Assembly: GCF_003047265.1 (NCBI RefSeq)
Contig: NZ_PZYY01000004.1
Span: 186,001-250,000, forward strand
Length of the DNA stretch: 64,000 nucleotides
DNA from: Nocardioides terrigena
GTDB lineage: Bacteria; Actinomycetota; Actinomycetes; Propionibacteriales; Nocardioidaceae
Direction: 5' to 3'
Below the pieces are notes generated by a model, which saw nothing but the letters and a program-made list of their open reading frames with translations, was not told the origin of the DNA and searched no databases. This document shows positions 29,978-39,989 of the stretch, piece after piece. The position numbers and the translations under genes were made by a program. The stretch's first letter is position 1, and every line of letters begins with the position of its first letter.

Positions 29978-32302
29978 ATGGCCACCCTGCTGCACCGTCT
30001 CGGCAAGACCGCCTTCCGGCGCTGGCCGCTCTTCCTCGCCGGCTGGATCGTCGCCGTGCTGGCCGTCGGCGCCTTCGCGGCGACGATGTCCAAGCCGATG
30101 ACCGACGCCTTCTCGATCCCCGGCATCCCCTCGGAGAAGGCCGCCGACCTCCAGTCGGAGCTCTTCCCCGACGCGGTCGACGCCTTCGACCAGGCGAGCG
30201 TCAAGGTGGTCGTCGCCGTGCCCGAGGGCAGCACGCTGTCCGACCGCGCGTACGCCGACCGCGTCGACGCCCTGGTCCAGGACCTGGCCGCGCTGCCGCA
30301 GATGCCCGAGGCCCCGCTGGCGGGACCCGTCGAGGCGGCGCAGGCACAGGAGGAGGCGATGGTCCAAGCCGCACGCGACGCCGGCTCGCCGGTCGCGGAC
30401 GCCCGCGTGGACGCCGCAGCGCTGTCGCCGCTCAGCGAGGACGGCCGGGTCGGTCTCGTGCAGTGGGACTTCGACGTCGACTCGGTCGCCGACGTCGAGC
30501 CGGCCACCATCGACGCCCTCATGGACGTCATGGACGACGCCCGCGGGGACGGCCTCACCGTCGAGGCCAACGGGTCCGGCACCACCGGCATGATCCACCT
30601 CGGTGGTACGTCGGAGCTGATCGGCATCGCCGTCGCCCTGCTCGTGCTCATCCTGACCTTCGGCTCGCTCGTCGCCGCCGGGCTCCCCATCCTCACCGCC
30701 CTGGTCGGCGTCGGGCTCGGGATCATGGGCGTCACCGCGATGACCGCCTTCATCGACATCGGCTCCACCACCCCGATGCTGGCCACCATGATCGGGCTCG
30801 CGGTCGGGATCGACTACGCGCTCTTCATCCTGGCCCGCTACCGCAACGAGCTGCAGCACACCGACGACCGGGAGGAGGCCGTCGGCATCGCGGTCGGCAC
30901 CGCCGGCTCCGCGGTCGTCTTCGCCGGTCTCACCGTCATCATCGCGCTGACGGCGCTCCTCGTCGTGGGCATCCCGTTCCTCGCGAGCATGGGCATCGCG
31001 GCCGCGGCCACCGTCTTCATCGCGGTCCTGGTCGCCCTCACCCTGCTCCCCGCCCTCCTCGGCATGACCAAGTCCAAGGCGTTCGGCGGCCGCGTGCGCC
31101 ACTACCGGCCGAAGCGGGACGCGGACGGCCTCGTCCTCAACAACGGCGTCCGCTGGGCACGGACCATCGCGCGGGCCCCCGTCGCGGTCGTGGTCGTCGT
31201 CGTGATCGGCCTCGGCGCCCTGGCCCTGCCGCTGCAGAGCCTGCACCTGGCCTTCCCGAGCGACAGCACCGCGTCCGTGGACACCACGCAGCGCCAGGCG
31301 TCCGACCTGGTGGCCGACGCCTTCGGCCCGGGACGGGACGCCCCCATGCTGGCCGTCGTGGACGCCCGCGACGTGCCCGAGGCCGACCGCGGCGCCGCCT
31401 TCGGCGAGGTGGCCGCCTGGGCCGCCGGCCAGGACGACGTCGCCCACGCCCAGGTCGTGGGGACCAACGAGCAGGGCACCGGGGCCACCGTGCTCATCAC
31501 GCCCGCGACCGGGCCGGAGGACACCGCCACCGAGGACCTCCTCACGACGCTGCGCGCCGAGCAGGCGGAGATCGAGGAGTCGACCGGGACGACCACCGGC
31601 GTGACCGGGCTGACCGCCATCACCACGGACGTGTCCGAGCGCCTCAGCAGCGCCCTGCCCGTCTACCTCGCCGTGGTGGTCGGCCTCGCCTTCGTGCTGC
31701 TGATGATCGTCTTCCGGTCGATCCTGGTCCCGCTCACCGCCACCCTCGGCTTCCTGCTCTCCGTGCTCGCCACGCTGGGCGTCACGGTCGCGGTCTTCCA
31801 GGAGGGCATGTTCGGGATCGTCGAGGGACAGCCCATCGTCAGCTTCATGCCGATCTTCCTGATCGGCCTGGTCTTCGGGCTCGCGATGGACTACCAGGTC
31901 TTCCTGGTCACCCGGATGCGTGAGGCGCACGTCCACGGCATGTCGACCCACGACGCGGTGGTCGACGGCTTCCGCAACAGCGCCCGCGTGGTCGCCGCGG
32001 CCGGCGTCATCATGATCTCGGTGTTCGCCGCGTTCATCCTGATCGACGAGCCGATCATCAAGTCGATGGGCTTCGCCCTCGCGGTCGCGGTCTTCTTCGA
32101 CGCGTTCATCGTCCGGATGACGCTGATCCCGGCCCTGATGTACCTGCTCGGCGAGAAGGCCTGGTGGCTGCCTGCGTGGCTCGACCGCCTGCTGCCCGAC
32201 GTGGACGTCGAGGGCGAGAAGCTGGTCCGGCCGCACCTGGGCGGGCGCACCCTCGAGGACGAGCTCGACGACCTCGACGAGTCGAGCCCGGTCCGGGCCT
32301 GA
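29978..32302 (+). CDS. MMPL/RND-family transporter
   Basis: 774 residues with 12 predicted membrane helices in two RND halves. Each half begins with one helix and a large exported loop (about 35-200 and 420-560), then five helices. Proton-relay-type segments GIDYALFILARYRNE and AMDYQVFLVTRMREAH (each with Asp-Tyr) match the MmpL family. Likely exports a lipid, siderophore or drug. No partner MmpS-like gene is adjacent. Confidence 0.95.
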   Translation: MATLLHRLGKTAFRRWPLFLAGWIVAVLAVGAFAATMSKPMTDAFSIPGIPSEKAADLQSELFPDAVDAFDQASVKVVVAVPEGSTLSDRAYADRVDALVQDLAALPQMPEAPLAGPVEAAQAQEEAMVQAARDAGSPVADARVDAAALSPLSEDGRVGLVQWDFDVDSVADVEPATIDALMDVMDDARGDGLTVEANGSGTTGMIHLGGTSELIGIAVALLVLILTFGSLVAAGLPILTALVGVGLGIMGVTAMTAFIDIGSTTPMLATMIGLAVGIDYALFILARYRNELQHTDDREEAVGIAVGTAGSAVVFAGLTVIIALTALLVVGIPFLASMGIAAAATVFIAVLVALTLLPALLGMTKSKAFGGRVRHYRPKRDADGLVLNNGVRWARTIARAPVAVVVVVVIGLGALALPLQSLHLAFPSDSTASVDTTQRQASDLVADAFGPGRDAPMLAVVDARDVPEADRGAAFGEVAAWAAGQDDVAHAQVVGTNEQGTGATVLITPATGPEDTATEDLLTTLRAEQAEIEESTGTTTGVTGLTAITTDVSERLSSALPVYLAVVVGLAFVLLMIVFRSILVPLTATLGFLLSVLATLGVTVAVFQEGMFGIVEGQPIVSFMPIFLIGLVFGLAMDYQVFLVTRMREAHVHGMSTHDAVVDGFRNSARVVAAAGVIMISVFAAFILIDEPIIKSMGFALAVAVFFDAFIVRMTLIPALMYLLGEKAWWLPAWLDRLLPDVDVEGEKLVRPHLGGRTLEDELDDLDESSPVRA

Positions 32303-32309
32303 GGCTCGC

Positions 32310-33518
32310 TCAGGACGGGGGTCCGGTGCCCCCGGTCGCACGCAGCCGCTCGAGGTGGGCGCGCTCGAGCGGGGTCGGGTCCAGCGCCAGGGCCGCCTCG
32401 AGCGCGGCGCGCGACTCCGCGTCCCGACCGAGCAGGTGCAGCAGGTGGGCACGGGCCACGTGCCAGGGGTGGTACGACGCGAGGTCCAGGTCGTCGACCA
32501 GCTCCAGCGCCGCCTCCGGTCCCTGGGTGTGCGCGAGCGCCAGGGCCCGGTTGAGGCGTACGACGGGACTCGGCGCCAGCGTCAGCAGCAGGTCGTAGAG
32601 CGCCACCACCTCCGCCCACGGCACCTCCTCGTCGGTGTGCGCGGCGCTTATCGCGGCCTGCACCTGGTAGGGACCGGGGTGCCCGATCGCCAGCAGCGCC
32701 CGCACGAGCAGGCGGCCCTCCGCCAGCCGCACGGGGTCCCAGCGAGCCCGGTCCTGCTCGTCGAGCGGGACCAGACGGCCGTCGACCACGCGGGCACCGT
32801 CACGGGCCCGGGTCAGCAGCATCAGGGCGAGGAGCCCCTGCGCCTCCGGCTCGGCGGGCAGCATCGCCACCAGCTGCCGGGTCAGCCGGATGGCCTCGTC
32901 GGCGAGGTCGGGGCGGCTGCCGCTCTCGTCGCCCACCGACAGGTAGCCCTCGTTGAACGCGAGGTAGAGCGCGGCGAGCACGCCGGCCAGACGGGCCGGC
33001 AGGTCCTCGCGCTCGGGGACCCGGAAGGGGATCCGGGCGTCGCGGATCTTGCGCTTGGCGCGGGTGATCCGCTGGGCCATCGCCCGCTCCTCGGTGAGGA
33101 AGCCGGCGGCGATCTCGGCGACGCTGAGCCCGGCCACCAGTCGCAGGGTGAGGGCGACCCGGGCCTCGAGCGCCAGCGACGGGTGGCAGCACATGAAGAA
33201 CAGCCGGAGCCGGTCGTCGTCGACGACGCCGAGGGGTTCTGCCGGGGTGTCCAGCATCGCCGTCGCCTCCCTCTCCCTGCCCGTGCGCGTGGACTCGCGA
33301 CGCAGCCGGTCGAGCGCCCGCCGGTGCGCCGTGGTGGTCAGCCAGGCGCCCGGGTTGGGCGGGACGCCGTCGACCGGCCACTTCTGCCAGGCCACCTCGA
33401 GGGCCTCCGCGACGGCGTCCTCGGCGAGGTCGACGTCGCCGTACCGGCGGACCAGCGCGCCGACGATCCGGCCGTGCTCCTCGCGCACGACCCGGGCCAG
33501 CGCCTCCCCCGCGCTCAC
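32310..33518 (-). CDS. ECF42-type RNA polymerase sigma factor
   Basis: 402 residues, GTG start. Region 2 (DVDLAEDAVAEALEVAWQKW), region 4 (LTLRLVAGLSVAEIAAGFL) and a long C-terminal TPR-like extension (about 190-400) define the DUF6596/ECF42 group, which lacks a classical anti-sigma factor. Families of this type are linked to DGPF/YciI proteins, exactly as here: the YciI gene is 22 nt upstream. Confidence 0.93.
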   Translation of the reverse strand: MSAGEALARVVREEHGRIVGALVRRYGDVDLAEDAVAEALEVAWQKWPVDGVPPNPGAWLTTTAHRRALDRLRRESTRTGREREATAMLDTPAEPLGVVDDDRLRLFFMCCHPSLALEARVALTLRLVAGLSVAEIAAGFLTEERAMAQRITRAKRKIRDARIPFRVPEREDLPARLAGVLAALYLAFNEGYLSVGDESGSRPDLADEAIRLTRQLVAMLPAEPEAQGLLALMLLTRARDGARVVDGRLVPLDEQDRARWDPVRLAEGRLLVRALLAIGHPGPYQVQAAISAAHTDEEVPWAEVVALYDLLLTLAPSPVVRLNRALALAHTQGPEAALELVDDLDLASYHPWHVARAHLLHLLGRDAESRAALEAALALDPTPLERAHLERLRATGGTGPPS

Positions 33519-33540
33519 CCGGCGCCCGTCAGGACTGCGC

Positions 33541-33894
33541 TCACTCGGACTGGAAGGGACGCACCTCGACCGGGCCGTGGCAGGCCGCGGATGCCTCGGT
33601 GCCCCAGCGCATGGCCTCGTCGAGGTCGTCGGCCTCGATGACCCAGAAGCCGCCGAGGTACTCCTTCGATTCGACGTAGGGGCCGTCGGTGACGACCGGC
33701 TCGGCGCCGGTCGCGTCGATGACGGTGGCGGACGACGCCGGCTGCAGGCCTCCGGCGAAGACCCACCGGCCCTGCTCGCGGAGCTTCACGTTGAAGGCGT
33801 CGACGTCGGCCATGACCTGGTCGACGGTGACGCCCTCGGGCCAGCTGATCTCGTCGCCGTGGTGGACTCCGAGCAGGTACTGGGTGGTGGACAT
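33541..33894 (-). CDS. YciI/DGPF-domain protein
   Basis: 117 residues with VVTDGPYVESKEYLGGFWVIE (the DGPF signature as DGPY) and the ferredoxin-like fold of YciI. Co-transcribed with the ECF42 sigma factor; ECF42 sigma factors typically target DGPF genes. The protein may be a signal or stress component (inference). Confidence 0.93.
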   Translation of the reverse strand: MSTTQYLLGVHHGDEISWPEGVTVDQVMADVDAFNVKLREQGRWVFAGGLQPASSATVIDATGAEPVVTDGPYVESKEYLGGFWVIEADDLDEAMRWGTEASAACHGPVEVRPFQSE

Positions 33895-33969
33895 CGCGAT
33901 TCCTCTCGTCGGTGGGAACCCTACTCATCGGGCGCCCTTCACCCACTCCACGAACGGGGTCGCCCAGGT

Positions 33970-33986
33970 GCGACACGTCCGCGACA
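33970..33986 (-). promoter_or_regulatory. candidate ECF42 promoter element
   Basis: On the minus strand, two TGTCGC hexamers (33986-33981 and 33975-33970) lie 76-92 nt upstream of the YciI ATG. They resemble the TGTCGA -35 element reported for ECF42 promoters, suggesting autoregulation. The -10 part is not clear. Confidence 0.35.
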
Positions 33987-34009
33987 GGAATCTTGTCCGG
34001 GTACGCCGC

Positions 34010-37000
34010 TCAGGCACCGAAGAGCGTGATCGCCCACCTGCCGAAGGGGGTGGTCACCCTGAACGTTCGCTGGCTCGGCGCCCCGCTCTCCTCGCTGGTG
34101 CTCGACGGCGAGGCGTCGTACTCCCGCTTGAGGTCCAGCGATGTCTCCGCCGAGTCGGTGCCGGTCAGCTCGACGAGGCGGAACGGCAGCGACACCTGGC
34201 TCGACATGAACTCCTCGAAGAGGGTGCCCACGCCGCTGGTGGCGACCACCCGGTCCACAGCCCTCTTGACGCTGGTCTCGACGACCGTCTCCGTCCTGAC
34301 CGGCATGCGGCACTGGACGACCAGGTCGGGTGTCGCGGGCACGCGGAACTGCACGACACCGGGCACGGTGGCGCTGCCGAAGCGGGCGTCGACCTCGAGC
34401 TGCACTCCACGCCCGGGGGTGAGCCGGAAGGTCCCGGGTATCCGCAGGATGCCGTCGGAGACGTCGAGGGGCACGCTGCCACTCAGGAGGAGGTCGTCGT
34501 TGGGATCCTGAGAGAAGCCCTCGACCGACGCCTGGTACTGACCCGTGATCGGGACTCCCAGGTCGTCGAGGAACTGCACGGAGATCGAGGAGGTGAGCTG
34601 CGGGTCCGGGACGACCGGCACGCCGAGCGTCTGCTTGCGCTCCGTCCGCTGCGTGGGGGTCAGCGTGGTGTCACGGTCGATCCGGTCCATCTCCCGGACC
34701 CGCGGGGCCTGGTCCTGCGACGTGGTCGCCGCCGGGGGCGGGGCCGGCACGGGAGTGGGGGGCGCGGCGGGTGGTGCGGGCCCGACGGGCGGGGCCGCGG
34801 CCGTGGCCCGCAACGTCTCGGCGACCTTGCCCGCCACCTCGGTCGCGGCGTCGAGGGCCTGCTCCTGCGCGTCCCCGGTCAGCTGGGTCGAGGCCCTGGC
34901 CAGCTCGGTCGCCAGGTCCGCGACGGTGGAGATCGTCGACGTCAGGCTGGTCGCGCTGGAGCTGATCAGCGACGACAGGTCGAGCCTGCCCGCCTCGGCG
35001 AGCGCCGCGCCCAGCGAGTCGGGGAGAGCGAGCTCGGGGGGCCTCAGCAGCTCGAGGGTGCGAGCAGGGTCGGTCGGCGTGAGCTCGAGCTCCCTGGCGC
35101 GTACGACGTTGGGGTCGACGTCCCCGATGCCCGGCGCGGTCAGCAGCTCGTAGTGGGAGTTGCGGCGCAGGTCGTAGAGCTCCGCCCCCTTGGCGTGGCT
35201 GAGCACCGGCTCCATGAAGATCGCCGGCGACGGCAGGGCGACGTCGTCGTCGGTGGCGATCTCGCCGAGCGTCGGGGCGAGCTCGGCCAGGACCTCACGG
35301 TTGAACTCGCACACCAGTGAGGTGAAGTCGTCGGTGCGGGTGCCGGCCCGGATCGTGCGCCGTACGTCGCGGATCGCCGCGAGAACCGCCGTCTGCCGCA
35401 GTCCCGGCGAGGCCGAGGCGAGCAGGCGGCGCAGCTCGAGCAGCTCGGTGAAGAGCCGTCGCTCGGTGGACGAGCCGTTGCCCTGGCCGCGCGAGGCGAC
35501 GACGAAGGAGTCGATGAACCGGCGGGTGTCGGCGAAGAACTCCGCGACGGCCGCCCGGTCCGACAGCGCGAGACGTTCGACCCGGGCCAGCTGACCCTCC
35601 AGCTTGGTGGTGTCCACGCCGATGGCGCTGTCCTCGGCGTCCTCACAGGTGAGCGCGAGCACGACGTGCTCCCCGGCGAACCCGACCGGATCGGTGGAGG
35701 CGACCTGGCTCAGCTCGATCCCGCCGATCCGCACCGCCTCGAGGGGGCGCGGGTCAGCTGGGCGCGCTCCGTGCCCTCGAGCACCAGGCGGGTGAACGTG
35801 AAGGCCTGGGCGTTGAGGAACCCGAGCAGGTGCTGGACCTTGGCCTCGAGGGCGGCCGCCTCCGAGGCCGCCGCCTCCTGCTCGGCCCGCAGCTGCTCCA
35901 CGCCTGTGACTGCTCACGGAGCCGGTCCCCGACGTTCCAGCGGACGAGCTTGCTCCGTTGTGCACCGACGGTGAGGGTCTCGGTCCCGAGCCGCTGGTCG
36001 TCCTCCAGTGCTCCCAGGTCCGGGAGGGCGGCGGAGAACGACGCGCGGTCCAGCACCGTCAGCCTCGCCGTCAGCTCCTCGAAGTGCAGCGCGTTGACGT
36101 CGACGCTCGCGTCGATCGGCCCCAGCTCCAGGCCGACGGTGAACTCGTCGTTCTCGTTGTGGACTCGTATCCCGGTGATGGTGTGGACGGCGGTGACCTC
36201 ACGCGCGCGGTAGAGCCCGACGAAGCTCGGGTCGTCGTCCGCGGAGTCGATGAGCTCGAGCTCGACGTCGTCGCCGGTCGTCACCAGCTCGACGGTGATG
36301 TTGTCCCGCGAGAGACCCGAGACCAGTCTCAGGAACACCGCGAGCGGAAAGGCCAGGCCCGCGATGAACTCGGCCATCCTGGACCCGTCGAAGTTGAGCT
36401 CGACCTCGACGATGCCCGTGCGGATCTCCTCGATCCGGGGCAGCTCGACGGGCGGTCCTCCCGGGCTGGGGGCCGGCGTGAGCGTCGTGAAGTGGAGGTC
36501 GAGCAACGCGACCAGGTCGTCGTCGTCCAGGACGGTGCGGATGATCCACCAGTAGCGCTCGAGCGAGGCCCGGTCGAAGGTGATCGGCCGGAAGGGGAGG
36601 AACAGCAACCCGCGCACCTCGGTCGGCGTGAGGGTCACCCGGTAGTCGTTGAGGACCTCGAAGTAGAGCGCGTTGAGGGCGTGGATCCGGTTGTGGTTGG
36701 TCACCCTGTCGGTGCGGACCGTCTGCTGCTCCTCCTCCAGGTTCTGCGCAACGATGTTGGACCAGAACGATCGGATGGACGACGAGTTCTGTGCCGTGGT
36801 CTGGGTGATGTCCTGCGCCGAGCGACCCATCACCGTCCGGGCGCCCCGGGCGTCCGAGGCCACGAAACCCAGCGTGGTGGCGCCCGTCGTGACCAGGCTG
36901 CCGGCCGCCGCTCCCACCATGCTGCCGACCGCGGTGCCGATCACGGCACCGCCCAGGGTGCCGAGGCCCCCGGTCGCACCGCCGGTCAGGGCGTCGATGC

Positions 37001-37907
37001 CGAGCCCGACGACCGTGCCGGTGGCACCGCCGCCGACGCCGCCGACGAGCGCCCCGGCCGCCACGAAGCTGCCGGAGGTGGCGGCATTGGCGCCGAAGGA
37101 CCCCGTCGCACCGAACTGGTGCTCCTGGGCCGTGGCCCGGGCGACCTCGTCGACCGCCCGCTGGTGGAAGAGCGTGCTCGCCAGTCGCTCGGCGGTCGTG
37201 GAGTCCTCGGTGCGCACCGCCGTGACCGCGCGCCGCCAGTCCAGCACGGACACCTGCGTGTCCTGGCCCATGAAGAGGTTGACCGAGCCGCGCGGCTCCC
37301 CGAGGTGGGTGCCCTCGAAGATCCAGTCCTGGCGGAACGACACCGCGTGACCGAGGTGGATCACCGGAGGTTGGTTGTCGGGGAACCAGAAGACGTTGCC
37401 CAGGACGGCGTCCCCGCCGTCGCTCACCATGTCCTGGCCCCGCACCGCCCGCTGCTTGGTGAAGCTGACGAAGGACTTGGAGTTGCGGGTGAACCTGCGC
37501 GGCTGTGGCACCAGCAGCCGGGGCGCGTCCGGGTCGCGGTAGTCGTCGACGTACGACGCCACCAGGTCCTCCGCCTCGTCGAACGGGGCGTAGCGCGCGA
37601 GGTCTCCGACGGAGTCGAGCCCCAGCGCGGCCAACCGCGGCGCGAGCCCGGTGTCCACCGCGCGCAGGGCGGTCGAGGGCTCGTCCAGGACCCGGTCGAG
37701 CTCGAGGTCGTGGACGCGGGCGACGAGGAAGACGTCGACCTCGTGGCGGCGCAGGCTCCCCTCGAGGGCGGCCGCGACCGCCCGGGCGTGCCGGAACGGC
37801 GAGAAGGCGAGCAGGTCGCCGATGGTGTGGATCCCTAGTGCGCCCAGGCCGGCGGCTTGGCCGGTCTCCAGGTCCAGCGTGCGCAGCGTCGCGAAGTGTG
37901 TGGACAC
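34010..37907 (-). pseudogene. large HhH/glycine-zipper protein gene with two frame breaks
   Basis: Starts at GTG 37907 (MSTHFATLRTLDLETGQAAG) after GGGGGAG. The reading frame changes at about 35900 and again at about 35750; both changes are equivalent to one missing base. Restoring two bases gives 3900 nt, exactly 1300 codons. Order: two helix-hairpin-helix-like motifs (LGALGIHTIGDLLAFSP, residues 21-37; LAALGLDSVGDLARYAP, 93-109), a Gly/Ala-rich hydrophobic zipper (about 280-350), SIRSFWSNIVAQNLEEEQQ and following helices, beta-rich parts (495-650). After these come a coiled coil at the first break, a Pro-rich linker and a C-terminal domain ending near RRWAITLFGA-like strands. No signal peptide. 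The second break is at a C5/G5 run, so sequencing error is possible; otherwise it is a pseudogene or split gene. Function not recognised. Confidence 0.7.
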
Positions 37908-37997
37908 GACGATCTCCCCCTTGATCCCCCCGCCCCCCACGGACGAGTCCTGCCCTCGACGGTAGGGACGGACCGGCGCGGCAGCCCATCGCGTGTC

Positions 37998-38014
37998 TGG
38001 TACGGCAAGTACCA
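37998..38014. promoter_or_regulatory. TGGTAC-N5-GTACCA operator
   Basis: A perfect 6-5-6 palindrome in the 126-nt divergent region between the large-protein gene and the XRE/MmyB regulator, 20 nt before the regulator's GTG. Likely bound by that regulator and able to affect both genes. Confidence 0.7.
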
Positions 38015-38033
38015 CCTGTGCCACGCTTCTGCG

Positions 38034-38834
38034 GTGGAAGAACCGCCCTGGTTCGAGCTGTTGCGCACGGCCCGGACCGAGGCCGGGCTCAGCCGGCGCG
38101 CGACGGCCGAGCGGGTGGCCCTGTCGGTGGAGACGATCCGGTCGTACGAGGACGGCCGCCGGCGTCCCAGCCGGAGCTCGCTGCACGCGCTGCTCGACGG
38201 GCTCGATGTCGACCCGATGCGTCGGGCGCAGATCATCGAGGCCGTCGGCTTCGCGGTGCCGTCCTCCTTCGTAGGACGCCAGGCACAGGCGCCGGACTAC
38301 ACCGTGCACGAGGCGGCGGCGGACATCGCGACCTACCCCTGGCCCGCGCACGTCAACACCGAGGTCTTCGAGGTGGTGGCCGTCAACCAACCGATGGAGG
38401 CGCTGTGGGGCGTCGACCTGGCGGCCATCCCGTCCGCCGTCGAGCGCAACATGCTCATCGCCCTCACCGAGCCGCGGTGGGCCGACCACATCGTCAACTG
38501 GGACGAGGCGATGCGGCTGGTGGCGGCGATGCTGCGCGGCGGCTACGGCGACGACCTGACTGCACACCCCTATGTCGGCGCGGTGGTGGAGCGGCTGCTG
38601 ACCGGGGCGACGCCGTACGTCCAGCGCTTCGTGTCGATCTGGGCGACCACCGAGCCCGCCGTGCAGAAGTGGCGCTTCTCCTTCCCGATCACCTGGCGCC
38701 TCGACTCCGGCGACGAGCTCCGCTTCCGGGTGTCGGTCAACCCGGCGAGCATGGAGCGCTACATCACGATCAGCGAGTGGATCCCGGTGGACGCCGCGAC
38801 GTGGACCCTGCTCGAGGGGCTGGACACCGGCTGA
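38034..38834 (+). CDS. XRE regulator with MmyB-like ligand domain
   Basis: 266 residues, GTG 38034. HTH_XRE (residues 8-62; TARTEAGLSRRATAERVALSVETIRSYEDG) followed by the MmyB-like PAS-fold ligand domain (about 85-260; FEVVAVNQPMEALWG, typical end RYITISEWIPVD). In other MmyB-type regulators the PAS pocket binds lipid-like ligands. It is divergent from the large unrecognised protein gene and often such regulators sit next to their target. Confidence 0.88.
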   Translation: MEEPPWFELLRTARTEAGLSRRATAERVALSVETIRSYEDGRRRPSRSSLHALLDGLDVDPMRRAQIIEAVGFAVPSSFVGRQAQAPDYTVHEAAADIATYPWPAHVNTEVFEVVAVNQPMEALWGVDLAAIPSAVERNMLIALTEPRWADHIVNWDEAMRLVAAMLRGGYGDDLTAHPYVGAVVERLLTGATPYVQRFVSIWATTEPAVQKWRFSFPITWRLDSGDELRFRVSVNPASMERYITISEWIPVDAATWTLLEGLDTG

Positions 38835-38856
38835 GCGCTGCGGCACTGTGCCGGAC

Positions 38857-39921
38857 ATGCGCAACCGTCTCGGGATGCTCGTGCTCCCCCTCGTCCTGTC
38901 CCTCCCCCTCCTCCCCGCGGCCGCGTCGGCCGACCGGGCCGACGCCGGCCCCCGCCTCGCCTGGCAGGAGGCGGTCGTCGACGCCGACCAGAGCTTCCGC
39001 GGCCTCGATGCCGTCGACCGGCGTACGGCATGGGTCAGCGGTGCGAGCACGAGCGGCGGTGCCGCGAAGGTCTACCGGACCACCGACGCGGGCCGCAGCT
39101 GGCAGGACGTCAGCCCGCCCGACACCGTCGGGCTCAACTTCCGCGACGTGGAGGCGACCGACGCGCGCACCGCGACGGTGCTCGCGATCGGCGAGGGCGA
39201 GGCCTCGCGGATGTACCGCACCACCGACGGTGGCCGCACGTGGGACGAGACCTTCCGCAACGACGAGCCCGCGGCGTTCTACAACTGCCTGGACTTCTAC
39301 CCCGACGGCCGGCACGGCCTCGCGGTGAGCGACCCGGTCGACGGGAAGTTCCGCATCGCCGCCACCGACGACGGTGGCCGCTCGTGGGAGGTGCTGCCCG
39401 ACGCCGGCATGCCCGACTCGACCGGTGAGTACAACTTCTCGGCCAGCGGCGACTGCCTCGTCATCGCCGGGCGGGACGCGTGGTTCGGCGGCGGCGGCGC
39501 GGCCGCGCGGGTCTTCCGCTCGACCGACCACGGACTCACCGGGAACGCCACGGACTCGGCCATCCCGGCCGGCGAGGCGGCCGGTGTCTTCGGGTTCGCC
39601 TTCCGAGGTCCCCGCCACGGCGTGGTGGTGGGCGGTGACTTCGGTGCGCCCGCCGACGGTGTCGACGCCACCTCGACCACCCGCGACGGCCGCAGCTGGA
39701 CGAGCGCCGGTGACCTGACGCACCTCGGCGAGGACGTCGCGTGGACGGGGCGTCGCCTGCTGGTCGTCGGCGAGTCCGGCACCGTCGGGGGCAGCAGCGT
39801 GTCGTACGACCGCGGGCGTACCTGGTCGCGGTTCAGCGAGAGCCGTTTCCACACGCTGGACTGCACGCCCGACGGCACCTGCTGGGCCGCCGGGGGCGGC
39901 GGCCGGGTCGGGCGACTCTGA
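38857..39921 (+). CDS. exported BNR/beta-propeller repeat protein
   Basis: 354 residues from ATG 38857 (MRNRLGMLVLPLVLSLPLLP); a GTG 9 nt upstream is possible. Sec signal peptide ending near ASA-DRA. The mature part is a six- or seven-bladed propeller with Asp-box/BNR turns: TTDAGRSW, TTDGGRTW, TDDGGRSW, TTRDGRSW and YDRGRTW. Similar to YCF48/photosystem-assembly-like or sialidase-like propellers without evident catalytic residues. Its role outside the cell is unknown. Confidence 0.88.
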   Translation: MRNRLGMLVLPLVLSLPLLPAAASADRADAGPRLAWQEAVVDADQSFRGLDAVDRRTAWVSGASTSGGAAKVYRTTDAGRSWQDVSPPDTVGLNFRDVEATDARTATVLAIGEGEASRMYRTTDGGRTWDETFRNDEPAAFYNCLDFYPDGRHGLAVSDPVDGKFRIAATDDGGRSWEVLPDAGMPDSTGEYNFSASGDCLVIAGRDAWFGGGGAAARVFRSTDHGLTGNATDSAIPAGEAAGVFGFAFRGPRHGVVVGGDFGAPADGVDATSTTRDGRSWTSAGDLTHLGEDVAWTGRRLLVVGESGTVGGSSVSYDRGRTWSRFSESRFHTLDCTPDGTCWAAGGGGRVGRL

Positions 39922-39989
39922 CACCTCAGGGCGCGACGACGTCCGAGGCCCGCTCGCAGTCGGCGAGGTGGCAGCGCGGCCCGACCGAG

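Noticed and set aside
29873..32452. 859-codon minus-strand open frame
   Set aside because: Antisense of the MMPL transporter; the translated product is His/Asp/Gly-rich nonsense.
35958..37838. 626-codon plus-strand open frame
   Set aside because: Antisense shadow of the large HhH/glycine-zipper gene; composition is low complexity and without start signal.
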